From assembly GCA_963575745.1 (NCBI GenBank), contig CAUYUJ010018320.1, forward strand, positions 66,906 to 130,905: a stretch of DNA of 64,000 bases. Direction: 5' to 3'. Source of the DNA: Prorocentrum cordatum (Eukaryota > Sar > Dinophyceae > Prorocentrales > Prorocentraceae). The translations under genes were made by a program, and so were the position numbers. Every line of letters starts with the position of its first letter. Position 1 is the first letter of the stretch. The notes under the pieces are model-generated. The model saw only the letters and a list, made by a program, of their open reading frames with translations. It searched no databases and was not told where the DNA came from. This document shows, piece after piece, positions 10,951 through 20,592 of the stretch.

Positions 10951-11087
10951 CGAGGAGGAGGAGGAGGAGGAGGAGGAGGAGGAGGAGGAGGAGGAGAGGA
11001 GGAGGGGAGGAGGAGGAGGAGGAGGAGGAGGAGGAGGAGGAGGAGGAGGAGGAGAGCCAGGAGGAGGAGGAGGAGGAGGAGGAGGAG
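10951..11087. repeat. GGA array interrupted by the copia insertion
   Basis: A GGA run ends exactly where the left LTR begins. The run resumes after the right LTR, so the element inserted into this array. The last six bases before the LTR and the first six after the right LTR are both GAGGAG, compatible with a target duplication but not diagnostic in a repeat. Confidence 0.9.
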
Positions 11088-11269
11088 TGTGAAGAGTGCA
11101 CTCCCCTGCCCCTCCGCCGCCCGTGCCGCCTTGTACACATGATGCACATGCTTTTCATGTTTGTGGCGTGCACGCTGCCCGCCGCCGTTTTGGCCCTAGT
11201 CCTAGGGCCCTGGGACTGCACCCGCAGTTGGACTGCCGCGCGGTCCGGGCTAAAAGAACTGCACTGACA
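11088..11269 (+). repeat. Left LTR of copia element
   Basis: 182 bp, TG...CA ends, matching 20,593-20,773 except for about four substitutions and one single-base indel. It should carry the element promoter and R region; no TATA-like box is evident, as is usual for dinoflagellate DNA. Confidence 0.95.
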
Positions 11270-11270
11270 T

Positions 11271-11282
11271 TGGTAGCGGAGC
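11271..11282 (+). promoter_or_regulatory. Primer-binding site, initiator-tRNA type
   Basis: TGGTAGCGGAGC begins two bases after the left LTR. It matches 10 of 12 positions of TGGTATCAGAGC, the usual copia site complementary to the 3' end of initiator methionine tRNA. It is expected to prime minus-strand cDNA synthesis. Confidence 0.75.
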
Positions 11283-11348
11283 TCGTAAGCTCCAGCGGAC
11301 GCACTGCGTGCTCTGCTTGGGTGGCTGCGACCACCCGCGCGCGCCGCC

Positions 11349-12662
11349 ATGGCCGGCAGCCAGGACGGCGGCTCGGACGCGGAGGCGATGTCCTCCGCCG
11401 GCGCAGGTTCTCCGGACCTGCACGCGGTCCTGCGCGTGATGGCCGAGACCCAGAGGGATATCCTGGCCATGCAGCGGGATCGTGGCGACAGCGGTCCCAG
11501 GCGTGCACGCCTACTGCTGTCGCAGGTGAAGCTCCCGGACTTCGACGGTGCCGTCGGTACTAGCACCAAGAAGTACCGAGAGTGGCGCAAGGCGGTGGAG
11601 GTCATCCGCAACCTCAACCAGCTCTCCGACGTGGAGCTGGGCCTGATCATCTACAGTCAGGTGACAGGTCGGGCCAAGGAGCTCATCGAGGTACTGGACG
11701 CGTCGGACCTCCGGCGTGAGGACACGCTCGAGACCATCTTCGCTATCTACGACGACGCCTTCGAGAAGATGGACCACGAGCGCCTGGATCAGGTGCATCA
11801 GGAGTGGGGGCGTGCTCACCGTCGGGCAGGCCAGCCCATCATGGATTGGACAACGTACTTGCGCAAGAAGCGCATGGAGTTGCAGCTCGAGGATCCCACT
11901 TCAGCGATCAGTGATCGCGCGCTGGCGAGCAAGATGCTCCGTGGTGCTGGGCTGTCGCAAAGAGAGCGAGCGCAGGTGCTCTTCAATTGCGGCGGCATGT
12001 ACGACTCGAAGCGGATGGAGGTCGTGCTGAAGGCAGCCTACTCGAAGGTGCACGACAACGAGAAGCGCTCGGTGCTCCCTCGCCGCTCGCCGTTTGTGGC
12101 GGCGCAGCGTGAGCACGGGCGCTCCTCTGGGAGCTCGGGCGGTCGCTACCCGCACCCTCCCTTGGCTCGTAGGCCGTGCGTGCTTCGAGGACGCTCTGGC
12201 CAGCATGTGCACGAGGTGGAGAACGGTGAAGACTACGATGAACACGACGGCGACCTGGAGGAGGCGCAGCACGACGAGGAGGAAGCAGACGACCAAGACG
12301 ACGGAGACCCCGGAGGGGCCGAGGGCACCCTCTTCGAGGACGGCGCTGAGGTCGACGAGGAGCTGGCGTCGGACAACGATGGGCCTGACGACGAGGAGTG
12401 CGAGGCACCGGAGGATCTTCAGGAGGCGTTCTTGGCCGGCTGGAGGTCCAAGCAGAAGACGGCAGTACAGCGTCAGAAGCGCGGGTTCGTTGCCCCTCGG
12501 CAGCGGGACCCCAAGAAGATCAACGCCAGCGGCTCCTTCCAGGCTGGTCGCAAGCCGACGGACCAGCGCAAGGCTAACAGCCGGCGTGCTGATTGTGATC
12601 AGCCCGGCCACGTACTGGCGTGGCGACCCGGAGTGCCCCAAGGTGAAGAGTGGCGAGCGTGA
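11349..12662 (+). CDS. gag: Copia Gag
   Basis: 437 codons from the first ATG after the primer-binding site. Residues about 55-230 form a helical Gag-like region (KLPDFDGAVGTSTKKYREWR, then the AKELIEVLD and LQLEDPTSAISDRALASKM blocks) resembling the UBN2-type capsid of copia elements. An acidic stretch follows at about 290-350. The frame ends inside a zinc-knuckle remnant, ADCDQPGH, whose remaining part (GDPECP) lies in the next frame. The product would coat the element RNA in virus-like particles. The frame break at about 12,610 may be damage or a frameshift site; I cannot tell which. Confidence 0.85.
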   Translation: MAGSQDGGSDAEAMSSAGAGSPDLHAVLRVMAETQRDILAMQRDRGDSGPRRARLLLSQVKLPDFDGAVGTSTKKYREWRKAVEVIRNLNQLSDVELGLIIYSQVTGRAKELIEVLDASDLRREDTLETIFAIYDDAFEKMDHERLDQVHQEWGRAHRRAGQPIMDWTTYLRKKRMELQLEDPTSAISDRALASKMLRGAGLSQRERAQVLFNCGGMYDSKRMEVVLKAAYSKVHDNEKRSVLPRRSPFVAAQREHGRSSGSSGGRYPHPPLARRPCVLRGRSGQHVHEVENGEDYDEHDGDLEEAQHDEEEADDQDDGDPGGAEGTLFEDGAEVDEELASDNDGPDDEECEAPEDLQEAFLAGWRSKQKTAVQRQKRGFVAPRQRDPKKINASGSFQAGRKPTDQRKANSRRADCDQPGHVLAWRPGVPQGEEWRA

Positions 12663-15591
12663 GCCGTACAACAAGACCGGGCCTAAGAGTGGCCAGCCAG
12701 CGTCGCCCAACCAGCGGAGCTCTGCGAAGCCGCCGGTTCCAAGGCAGGTGCATGGGCCGGTCATCCATTGGGTTGGCATGGCAGGCAGTGCCGAAGAGCG
12801 TCGTGGCCGCGCCCCATGGCGCCGCGCTCCCCAGTCGGTGCCTGCCCAGAGGCATTCGGTAGAGGTCCGAGCCGATGCTCCAGGAAGGATCGTCATGAAT
12901 CCTCGACCCAAGAGTATGCCTGCGCCAAGTCCACGCCGGGGCGCCGACGATGGCCCCAGGCCCGGACAGGGCAGTGATGAACGTGCGCGCGTCCGTGCAA
13001 GGCGCGGGGAGGATCAGGAGGACGAGGATGCATGCGTGCGTTGCCATCGCATCCTGGCCAACACCCACCCAAAGGGGCACGGCGTGGAGTTGGAGTTTCC
13101 TGACCTTGCCACGGTCCATCACATCGTGGAGCGTGCGACGAACAAGAAGCCCATCTTCTTCAAGCAAGGCCGCTTCGAGGCTCTCGACTTCGTCCAGGGT
13201 CGGCTCATGCGGCTGCAGCTGACCACGTCGAAGCCTTGTGCGGCGGCTGAGGTGGATCTCGATGAGATCACGGCAACTATGTTCAAGATCGTGATGGGCG
13301 GAAATCGCGATGCCAAGCACCGCGACGATCGGCGCGGTGAAGGCGGGAATCGTGACACCAAGCATCGTGAATATCATCATCGAGATCGTCGTGGCGACCG
13401 CCGCCGCGATCGGGGAGCTGTTCTCCGTGAGCATTGCGCCCCTCCCCCGCCCGAGGCGGGGGCCTCGTCGCGTTCGAGGTCGCGGAGTACACCAGAAGGC
13501 CGCGGTGAGAAGGAAGAGAAGCGGAGTGCACCGGAAGGCCGCGGTGAGAAGGAAGAGAAGGAAGAGAAGAAAGAGAAGAAGAAGAAGGCGAGGGGCAGCA
13601 AAGAAGAGAAGAAAGAGAGGAAGAAGGCGAGAAGCAGCAAGGAAGTGAAGAAGGAGGCCGAGGTGAAGAAGGAGGATGAGGCCAGCGAGGAGGATGAGGC
13701 CAGCGAGGACGATGACGATCAGCGGCGTGAGGATAAGGAGCTGCCGTTCACGCCGGAGGAGATGGATGAGATCTTCTGCAGCTGGTATCCGCGTCAGGAC
13801 ATCTTTAGGGATTACCTGACGCCGCCGGCAACCATCCACTTCATCACGAAGAACGACCGCATCGTGCGCCTCAACCTCTACACGCGCCGCTGCGAGAAGC
13901 CGGACTTCTCTCCAACCAGTGGCCCTGCGAGGGCCCATCCTGTATTCGTGGTGGATGCCGCAGCGGCGCCGTCGGCGAAGGGGGCATCGAAGACGAAAGG
14001 ATCGAATGTTCCGGGGGAACCTCCCGGGAACATCCCAGACGGAGCTGTGCCAGGACTAGCGTCCGCCGCTCCGACTGGGGAGGCCGCCGCCGCTCCTAAG
14101 GACGAGGACTGGGTCATGGCAGGAGCCTCCGAGGACGCGAGGAAGAGCGAGGAGAAGAAACGACTGGAGGTCTTGCAGCGTGACAAAGCCGAGTTGCTGG
14201 ACCGCCTCGCGCTGATAGAGAGGCAGGAGTCGGAGATGCATACCCGATTGAACCCAGGCGAGGTCTACGACGGCCTGCAGAAGCGACGTGAGCAGGCACC
14301 TCCGCCAGAGCGTGCGCTGCCTACATCTCCTGAGCAGCAGGGGGTCGGAAGCGTGTGGAAGAACATGGAGGGAGTTCGACGACGTGCTCATCTTCCAGCG
14401 CCTCCAGGAGCCGCGAGCTCAGGTGCGCCTACCGCTGCGACGGCATCTCCAGCCGCATCTGGAGCCCCGCGCGTAGTCACTGCCTCTGGACGGAGCTACG
14501 TCATGAGTGCCGGTGCCACGCAGAGCGACCTGGAGAATCAGCAGATGCACCGAGCCATGTACGACTCGCAGTTCGACGGCGAGAGGCTGGTCCCAGGTCC
14601 GAAGGCGAAGTTCGACCCAGAGCTCATGCAGCAGCAGGCTGCGTGTCCTCATCCGGCTGACGAGCTGAAGTGGCAGACAAACGGCACTGTGATCTTCGCG
14701 AAGCGCAAGAAATGTTCGTTGAAGTCGGTGATCCATTACACGCTGGAGAAGCCCAAGGCGGATGAGGAGGACTCACTGCAGCGCGCGCACCCTGGGGCAG
14801 CAAAGGGCGCGGACCCTGGGGCAGCAAAGGGCGCGGACCCCTGGGCAGCAAAGGGGGCGGACCCTTGGGCAGCAAAAGGGGGATCTGCGACCCGCATGGT
14901 CACTACCCGAGAGGAGTGCCCCCGCGAGGTGAGAGATGAGCGGTCCGTCATGCTTGTTGTCTTGCCCGCGGGGCTGGTTATGACTGACACGGGCTGCAAG
15001 CGGGCTGTCGGTGGACGTCCGTGGCGCGTCGAGCTGCAGAAGACTTTGGATGCCATGGGCGTGCCGTACCACAGCATCAACCAGCGCGAGTGCTTCAAGT
15101 TCGGCCCAGGCGTGCCGCTCATGTCAGAGCGTGCGTGGTGCTACACAGTTGGCATCAATGGTGCGCAGTGCGAGGTTGTGATCTCCGAGGTCGATGCCGA
15201 GGTGCCAGGTCTCATCGGCCCTGACGAGATGGCAGTGTGGGACGCAGCAATAAGCTTCAGGAGCGGTACTTTCACGGCGAACGGTGTGACCAAGCCGTTG
15301 GTCCCGGCTGCGTCCGGGCATCCGTGCGTGTCATTGCTGGATTTCCCGGCACCGGTCGCGAGGGCCTTCCCCGTCGGACAGCCTGAGGGGCAGGACGAGC
15401 TCGCCGACGAGATGTTCAGCGGAACGGCGAGCCACGAGGAGAAGGATGAGCGCAGCGTCGCTGAGACCGTCGAGGAGGAGGACACGCACGATTCTGATAG
15501 CAACGATGGCCAGGGCGCTGGCGATTCCAGAGCTGAGCACATCCCACTACCACACCAGCGACCCGGAGTCCGCGGAGACGGCATCGAGTGA
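12613..15591 (+). CDS. Copia Pol N-terminal part with aspartic protease
   Basis: This frame continues Gag-Pol after the zinc-knuckle frame change (YWRGDPECP is its start). It includes a C-x2-C segment (ACVRCHRIL) followed by a conserved-looking block ending DFVQGRLMRLQL, a Lys/Glu-rich linker with a duplicated GRGEKEEK unit, and four PGAAKGAD-like repeats at about 14,790-14,880. The protease follows, with active-site Asp-Thr-Gly at 14,986-14,994 (LVMTDTGCKRAVGG) and a downstream VPGLIGPDEM flap/core motif. It would cleave the polyprotein. The frame ends at an early TGA caused by a shift near 15,550. Confidence 0.75.
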   Translation, partial: YWRGDPECPKVKSGEREPYNKTGPKSGQPASPNQRSSAKPPVPRQVHGPVIHWVGMAGSAEERRGRAPWRRAPQSVPAQRHSVEVRADAPGRIVMNPRPKSMPAPSPRRGADDGPRPGQGSDERARVRARRGEDQEDEDACVRCHRILANTHPKGHGVELEFPDLATVHHIVERATNKKPIFFKQGRFEALDFVQGRLMRLQLTTSKPCAAAEVDLDEITATMFKIVMGGNRDAKHRDDRRGEGGNRDTKHREYHHRDRRGDRRRDRGAVLREHCAPPPPEAGASSRSRSRSTPEGRGEKEEKRSAPEGRGEKEEKEEKKEKKKKARGSKEEKKERKKARSSKEVKKEAEVKKEDEASEEDEASEDDDDQRREDKELPFTPEEMDEIFCSWYPRQDIFRDYLTPPATIHFITKNDRIVRLNLYTRRCEKPDFSPTSGPARAHPVFVVDAAAAPSAKGASKTKGSNVPGEPPGNIPDGAVPGLASAAPTGEAAAAPKDEDWVMAGASEDARKSEEKKRLEVLQRDKAELLDRLALIERQESEMHTRLNPGEVYDGLQKRREQAPPPERALPTSPEQQGVGSVWKNMEGVRRRAHLPAPPGAASSGAPTAATASPAASGAPRVVTASGRSYVMSAGATQSDLENQQMHRAMYDSQFDGERLVPGPKAKFDPELMQQQAACPHPADELKWQTNGTVIFAKRKKCSLKSVIHYTLEKPKADEEDSLQRAHPGAAKGADPGAAKGADPWAAKGADPWAAKGGSATRMVTTREECPREVRDERSVMLVVLPAGLVMTDTGCKRAVGGRPWRVELQKTLDAMGVPYHSINQRECFKFGPGVPLMSERAWCYTVGINGAQCEVVISEVDAEVPGLIGPDEMAVWDAAISFRSGTFTANGVTKPLVPAASGHPCVSLLDFPAPVARAFPVGQPEGQDELADEMFSGTASHEEKDERSVAETVEEEDTHDSDSNDGQGAGDSRAEHIPLPHQRPGVRGDGIE

Positions 15592-16173
15592 CGAGGAGGT
15601 TTTCATGGAGAACGCGGACAACGAGGTTTTCATGACGAAAGGTGCTCGCAGGCATGTCCGGAGCAATCTGAAGGAGCTGGAGGTTTTGATGGTCGAGGAA
15701 ATGGCGAACAGGAAGCTTCGGGCTGATCGGCAGGAGCAGGACGCCTTCAAGCACTACCAGGAGGAACGTGTATTACCTCTTCGGCGGGAGACCCGGCGGC
15801 GACCGGGGCCCTGGAGGATCGTGGAGATCTTCGCATGGGCTTGCCAACTCACGATCCTGGCGGCGAAATGGGATGGGACGCCCACCAGCCCATCACAGCG
15901 CCAGAGTTCGACCTCCTGACGGTCCAGGGCAGGAACGAGGCACGGGCGTACCTGGTTGCAGTTGACCCAGACTTCGTGGCTTTGTCCCCGCCTCGTACGG
16001 CATGGAGTCGACTGCAGAGTGTCGACCAGCGAAGGCCTATGCGAGTGCGCCGGCAACGCCGAGAGCGGACCGAGTACCGCGTGTTGCTCTCGTTCACGGA
16101 CGAGGTGATGCAGTGGCAAGCTGCAAGGGGACGCGCAGCCATGGTAATGGACCACGCGCAATCGACAGTCTGA
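15560..16173 (+). pseudogene. Methyltransferase-like segment of copia Pol, frame-broken
   Basis: Two overlapping frames join here. The first carries RIVEIFAWACQLTILAAKW and the second ITAPEFDLLTVQGRNEARAY followed by DPDFVALSPPRTAWSRLQ. The order EIFA-, a D-L- block and a SPP- motif resembles the SAM-binding and Pro-Pro-Cys motifs of cytosine-5 methyltransferases, with Cys replaced by Arg. As I recall, such a domain sits between protease and integrase in dinoflagellate and algal copia Pol; its role is unknown. The shift is near 15,870, and TGA at 16,171-16,173 interrupts it again. Confidence 0.5.
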
Positions 16174-18531
16174 AGCCAGCCACCCATGAATGCAACGAAG
16201 TCGAACCCAGCATTCGAGGACGCGATCTGCCTCCAGAACACCACGAGGGCGTTGGCGAACCCTGAGGTTTGCACGGCTGCGCGCGGAAGCTGCGCGGAGG
16301 AGTTCGCCAAGGCTGTGATGACCGGTGCCGCGGACTATTTGGTCCGGCAGCTCGAGAACTCGAGTTTCCCTGCGGCGCACCTCCCGGACCCCGCGGAGGA
16401 GCCCAGGAGTTATGGACCCGAGGCCGCGGAGCATGGTACTGGAGAGGCTCCCGGAAACGTTTCGGAGAGACCTGAGTGGGGCAAAACACCGCAGGAGATT
16501 CGAGCCGAGATTCGCGAGGCATTGCAGAAGACGGTGAAGGAGGAGTCCATGCAGCACCCTGCGGAGGAGGAGGAGGTTGCAGCCTCCTGGTCAGAGATGG
16601 AGCTTCCGGAGGTGGTACGGCAGGACATCATGGCGAATATTCCCCGGAGTACGCGACGTGCCGTGCGGAAGGCCCATCGCGGTCTTGGACACCCCAGCCG
16701 ACCAACGTTCATCAAGATGCTGCGTCTCGGCGGTGCAACGCCCAACGCGTTGGCATACGCGAAGCATTGGCAGTGTCCGACTTGTGCTGAGTCGGAGGCG
16801 CCGCCCCGTCCAGTGCAAGGGACGGCGGACGTGCGACCATTCGGCTTCAATGTGACGGTTGTGATCGACGTGAAGTACCTACGGGACGCGGCCAAGGAGC
16901 AGCTGGTGGTCCTCAGCATGGTGGACGCTGGTACGGGATGGCACTGTGCATGCCTTCTCAAGAATAGGACGGCCAAGCACGTAGCGCGCCAGATCATGAA
17001 CGAGTGGTTCAAGCATTACGGCGTGCCAGAGAACATCGTGATCGACCAGGGCGGCGAGTTCGAGGGCTACTTCAACGCGCTGATGGAGCAGTTCGGTATT
17101 AATACGAAGACGACGGGAGCTCATGCAGCATGGCAGCATGGCCTGGCAGAGCGCCACGGAGGATTGCTCGGCACTATCTGGGGCAAGGTGGTGCACGAGT
17201 TCCACGTCCAGGGCAAGTCGATGTCTACTGTGGCCCTGGCTGCCATCGTCAACGCGAAGAATTCGACGATCAGCCGCAATGGGTTGACCCCGGAGCAGGC
17301 TGTCTTCGGGCGGATCTTGAATTTTACGGAGGTGACTAACAGGGGCGACGATGAGGTTCTCATGTCGGTTCTCGGCGCTAAGGGCATAGCTTGGCGTTCG
17401 TCTCAAATCCGCACCGCAGCCAAGATGATGTTGCTGGAGCGCGACGCGACGGACAAGGTGCGGAGGGCGCTGCTGCGACAGGCGCCGACGGTCGTCGGCG
17501 ATCTGTGCCCAGGATCGCGGGTGTATTTCTGGGCACCGAATCCGTTCAAGGGACGTCGTCGGCAAGATCCTGAAAGATGGCGGGGTCCTGCGACTGTGAT
17601 CGCGAAGGAATCCAACAGCCGGTACTACGTATCATGGCGTGGTCACGTGCTACTTGTTGCTCGTGAGCAGCTCCGGCACGCCTCCTCCCAGGAGGCCGCG
17701 GCTGCGGAGTCCATCCAGACGGACGCGCGGCTGACGCAGCAGCGAGATGATCGCGCCTACCACGACATCGTGGACGTCACGCCCAAGGTGAAGGTTCAGA
17801 AGGTGAAGAAGACGTTCCTGAAGAAGGGGCGTGACCGACATAGTGAACTCGAGGGGTCCAGGCAGCCTCGTGTGGATCTGAGGGCCCTGGGCGCCATTGA
17901 GGCGCAGGCTAAGGAGGAGGAGGAGGAGCCGCCCGAGCAGGAGCAGTTGCCGCAGCTTCCGCCTCCGAGGAGGGCCCGGTCTCGTTCCCCTCCAGGCCGG
18001 ATGTCCTCTGGGACGTGCCCGGAAGCTTCTCCGGGAGCAACGGGCTCTGGCGGCCCTTCGGTGCCGCCGATTCCCAGAGACGATTTCGAGCTCGAGCGGA
18101 AGCGGAAGTTCCTGGTAGATGACGTGCCGAGTTGCATTGAGAGATCGCGTCTGCAGGCTGCCCCTACGAGTGGATTGCTGGCTCTCCGCGAGGTGGCCAT
18201 GAACGCTGTGGTGCACTCGGGGCCCCAGGAGTGGTTCGACCAGAATGCCTTGGATGGCGTCTCCACGCTCGTTCAGAAGGTCGTACGACCGCCACCGGGA
18301 GTGCAATCGCCTGTCGGCGATGCTCTCCGCCACGGGCCAGTGTGCCTACAAGGGCGACGGCGCGAGCCGGACCAGCGAGCGCATGGAGGACAGCTGGGTT
18401 GGTCTCGCGCTCTTCTACCACGACAAGCCGGACGCTCAGGCACAGGGGGTGTACTATTTGGACACTCCGGAGGGTCTTGTACGGCAGCCGATGACTTACG
18501 AGGAGTGGATCAACGTGTCATCTGTGTATGA
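16174..18531 (+). CDS. Copia integrase
   Basis: The same frame continues after the TGA at 16,171. The His-His-Cys-Cys zinc region reads AHRGLGH then CPTCAESE. The catalytic core has Asp in VIDVKYL (codon 16,867), Asp in VIDQGGEF (17,044) and Glu in GLAERHGG (17,149), with 34 residues between the last two as in the D,D-35-E family. A GTC-LE-like basic and acidic tail follows (KKTFLKKGRDRHSELEG, Pro/Ser-rich). It would insert cDNA into the genome. The useful frame is left near 18,300; the last codons to 18,531 are out of frame. Confidence 0.9.
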   Translation, partial: SQPPMNATKSNPAFEDAICLQNTTRALANPEVCTAARGSCAEEFAKAVMTGAADYLVRQLENSSFPAAHLPDPAEEPRSYGPEAAEHGTGEAPGNVSERPEWGKTPQEIRAEIREALQKTVKEESMQHPAEEEEVAASWSEMELPEVVRQDIMANIPRSTRRAVRKAHRGLGHPSRPTFIKMLRLGGATPNALAYAKHWQCPTCAESEAPPRPVQGTADVRPFGFNVTVVIDVKYLRDAAKEQLVVLSMVDAGTGWHCACLLKNRTAKHVARQIMNEWFKHYGVPENIVIDQGGEFEGYFNALMEQFGINTKTTGAHAAWQHGLAERHGGLLGTIWGKVVHEFHVQGKSMSTVALAAIVNAKNSTISRNGLTPEQAVFGRILNFTEVTNRGDDEVLMSVLGAKGIAWRSSQIRTAAKMMLLERDATDKVRRALLRQAPTVVGDLCPGSRVYFWAPNPFKGRRRQDPERWRGPATVIAKESNSRYYVSWRGHVLLVAREQLRHASSQEAAAAESIQTDARLTQQRDDRAYHDIVDVTPKVKVQKVKKTFLKKGRDRHSELEGSRQPRVDLRALGAIEAQAKEEEEEPPEQEQLPQLPPPRRARSRSPPGRMSSGTCPEASPGATGSGGPSVPPIPRDDFELERKRKFLVDDVPSCIERSRLQAAPTSGLLALREVAMNAVVHSGPQEWFDQNALDGVSTLVQKVVRPPPGVQSPVGDALRHGPVCLQGRRREPDQRAHGGQLGWSRALLPRQAGRSGTGGVLFGHSGGSCTAADDLRGVDQRVICV

Positions 18532-19555
18532 CGCATGGCTGCAGGAGGCGCGGTACGAGCACGACGTGTTCGCACTCGTGATGAAGCAGAACGCGAAGGA
18601 GCTAGACCCACGTCACTTCGACCAGCACGAGAAGGCTAAGATCGACGAGGCCGATGCCGCCGAGTGGCGGCAATGGATCGCCAACAACACGGTCGAGCTG
18701 GTCACCGAGGAGGAGGAGAAGAGCATTCCAAAGGATAAAATCATCTCGGTGCCCATGCGTTCGGTTCGCACAAACCGGGGGCGAGGGCCGGAGTTGGAGG
18801 CGAAGTCGCGCTTGATCATCCCTGGCCACCTTGACCCGCAGCTTGGTCTATTCAGGGCGGATTCGCCTACTACTTCCCCTTTGGCCGTGCTGGTGTGTGC
18901 GTCTATCGCAGTGGCGATGGATTGGACACTCGAGTGCTTCGACGTAGCGACTGCGTTCCTGTCGGGGCTGAAGCTGGAGCGGGAGCTGTGCGTGAGGGCT
19001 CCTAAGGACGGACTTCCGGCCGTCGACGGCGCTGGATGGCCCGCTGTGCGGCCTTATGCGTTGCTTCGTCTGCTGAAAGGGGCGCGCGGTTTGACGGAGG
19101 CGCCTCGGTTGTGGTATCTCCGAGCCCGCCAGGTGCTGACGGATGAGGTCGGCTTTGTGGAGCTGCGCTGTGCTCGGGCTGTCTTCGTTTATCGGGCGAC
19201 CGGCAAGTTGATTGCTATGTTGACCTTGCACGTCGACGACGGCATGCTGTTTGGGGACCCGCGCGACCCCCAGTACCAGGAGGTGAAGGCGAATATCAAC
19301 AGGCGTTTTAACATCAAGCACTGGAAGGAGGGCAATGACAAGGAGGCAGTCGCCTATCTCTGTGGGGAGTGGTGGCGCCACCCCGATCACATCGAGATCA
19401 GCATGCACGAGTACATCGGCAAGCTGACAAAGCACCCCCTTGCAAGGGGGGGCGACGAGGAGCGGGAGATGACTCCCGAAGAGCACCACGACTTCCGGAG
19501 CTTGCTCCAGAAGGTGCGCTGGCCTGTCGCACGCGTGGTGCCACACCTCGCGTAG
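18245..19555 (+). CDS. Copia reverse transcriptase
   Basis: Copia-type RT. After a linker (EWRQWIANNTVEL) come the RLIIPGHLDP block, motif A FDVATAFLSG (Asp codon at 18,941), the LLKGARGLTEAPRLWY block and motif C LHVDDGMLFGD with both catalytic Asp (19,235-19,240). The end carries YIGKLTKH. It copies element RNA into cDNA. The frame stops at TAG 19,553-19,555 in a conserved part of the RT/RNase H connection, and the same frame then continues as RNase H. The true domain start is near 18,300, where the polyprotein shifts into this frame. Confidence 0.88.
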   Translation: MPWMASPRSFRRSYDRHRECNRLSAMLSATGQCAYKGDGASRTSERMEDSWVGLALFYHDKPDAQAQGVYYLDTPEGLVRQPMTYEEWINVSSVYDAWLQEARYEHDVFALVMKQNAKELDPRHFDQHEKAKIDEADAAEWRQWIANNTVELVTEEEEKSIPKDKIISVPMRSVRTNRGRGPELEAKSRLIIPGHLDPQLGLFRADSPTTSPLAVLVCASIAVAMDWTLECFDVATAFLSGLKLERELCVRAPKDGLPAVDGAGWPAVRPYALLRLLKGARGLTEAPRLWYLRARQVLTDEVGFVELRCARAVFVYRATGKLIAMLTLHVDDGMLFGDPRDPQYQEVKANINRRFNIKHWKEGNDKEAVAYLCGEWWRHPDHIEISMHEYIGKLTKHPLARGGDEEREMTPEEHHDFRSLLQKVRWPVARVVPHLA

Positions 19556-20356
19556 AGTGCGTCGGCGCTCGCACAGAAGGATCCGAAAGGTCGGAGGTTA
19601 CTGCATCTGCGAGTGCTCAATGACATCATCGACCGGCTTCAGGACTACGACAAGAGAGGTCTTGCGACTCTCCGGATCCGCCGCGTGGACATCGAGCGCT
19701 TGCAGGTGCCCACGCTTATGGACGCTTCGTTTACGAAGGAACCCGGCTGTAAGAGCCAGATGGGGTTCATGAGTATGATTACGGATACCCGAGTGTTGAA
19801 GGAGCTAGCTGTATGTTGTCTAGTGGAGTTCCAGAGTAGTACTATTACACGAGTTGTTGGATCTACGATGGCCGCAGAGTCTGCGGCTATGTCCGTGGCT
19901 TTGGATCGGCAGCTCTACCTCGGGCTGCTGATTGAGGCAGTCTTGCAGGGGGAGCCGCCCTTGCAAGGGGACTGGAGGCTGGCGCTGAAGGTTCCGGGGG
20001 CGCTGGTGACGGATGCGAAGTCGCTCTGCGACCACACGTCCAAGATCGGCTCGATGCCGGTGTCTCGGCAGACCCTCGTCGACTTGTTGGTGGCCAAAGA
20101 TTTGATCGAGCAGGAGGCCATCAAGTTCAAGTGGCTGCCCAATAGCCACATGCTGGCGGACGTGCTGACAAAGGCCGTGCAGCCTAACGAGGTGCTATCG
20201 CAGTTCCTCCGCCACGGACTGTTCAGCATGGTGCCTACTGCTGAACAGGAGGATGAGGAGGCTCACCGTCTGCGGCTGCGCCGCGGACAGCGTGAGAGAG
20301 CCAAGGAGCGGAAGGCCCAGCGTCGGGCCGCCGTTCCGGGGCCTGCGAGCCCGTGA
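19556..20356 (+). CDS. Copia RNase H
   Basis: In frame with the RT after the TAG at 19,553. The four acidic residues of copia RNase H are visible: Asp in MDASFTKEPG, Glu in GSTMAAESAAMS, Asp in LVTDAKSLCDHTS and Asp in NSHMLADVLTKA. It degrades the RNA of the RNA-cDNA hybrid. The frame ends naturally at TGA after an Arg/Lys-rich tail, about 235 bp before the right LTR. Confidence 0.88.
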   Translation, partial: SASALAQKDPKGRRLLHLRVLNDIIDRLQDYDKRGLATLRIRRVDIERLQVPTLMDASFTKEPGCKSQMGFMSMITDTRVLKELAVCCLVEFQSSTITRVVGSTMAAESAAMSVALDRQLYLGLLIEAVLQGEPPLQGDWRLALKVPGALVTDAKSLCDHTSKIGSMPVSRQTLVDLLVAKDLIEQEAIKFKWLPNSHMLADVLTKAVQPNEVLSQFLRHGLFSMVPTAEQEDEEAHRLRLRRGQRERAKERKAQRRAAVPGPASP

Positions 20357-20592
20357 GGTCCTGTTGCAGCCGCTGCATGGACCTAGTGAGGGCTACGGTG
20401 ATGTGCGCACGTACATTGAGACGACAGTCTGGACTAGTGAGTCTAGACATTCATATTTCATACTTTATATTTTGAGCTTCAGGCCGCACTTTGCTTGAGG
20501 GGTTTCGGCCCGTGGGTCGGTATAGGCGATGACTGCGTGCAGCGCTTCACGCTTGTAGGGGGCGGCATCGGGGCAGCATTGTTCTCACCCAG
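20357..20592 (+). other. 3' untranslated part of copia element
   Basis: Non-coding. A purine-rich word, TAGGGGGCGGCATCGGGGC, lies at about 20,557-20,575, 17 bases from the LTR. It is a possible but poorly placed polypurine tract. Confidence 0.5.

Noticed and set aside
9094-11650. Very long open frames of Asp/Ala, Met/Leu, Ile/Ser or His/Gln on both strands
   Set aside because: They arise from GAT/GCT and GGA triplet repeats, which lack stops in most frames. The same pattern recurs in every such array and no other protein feature is present.
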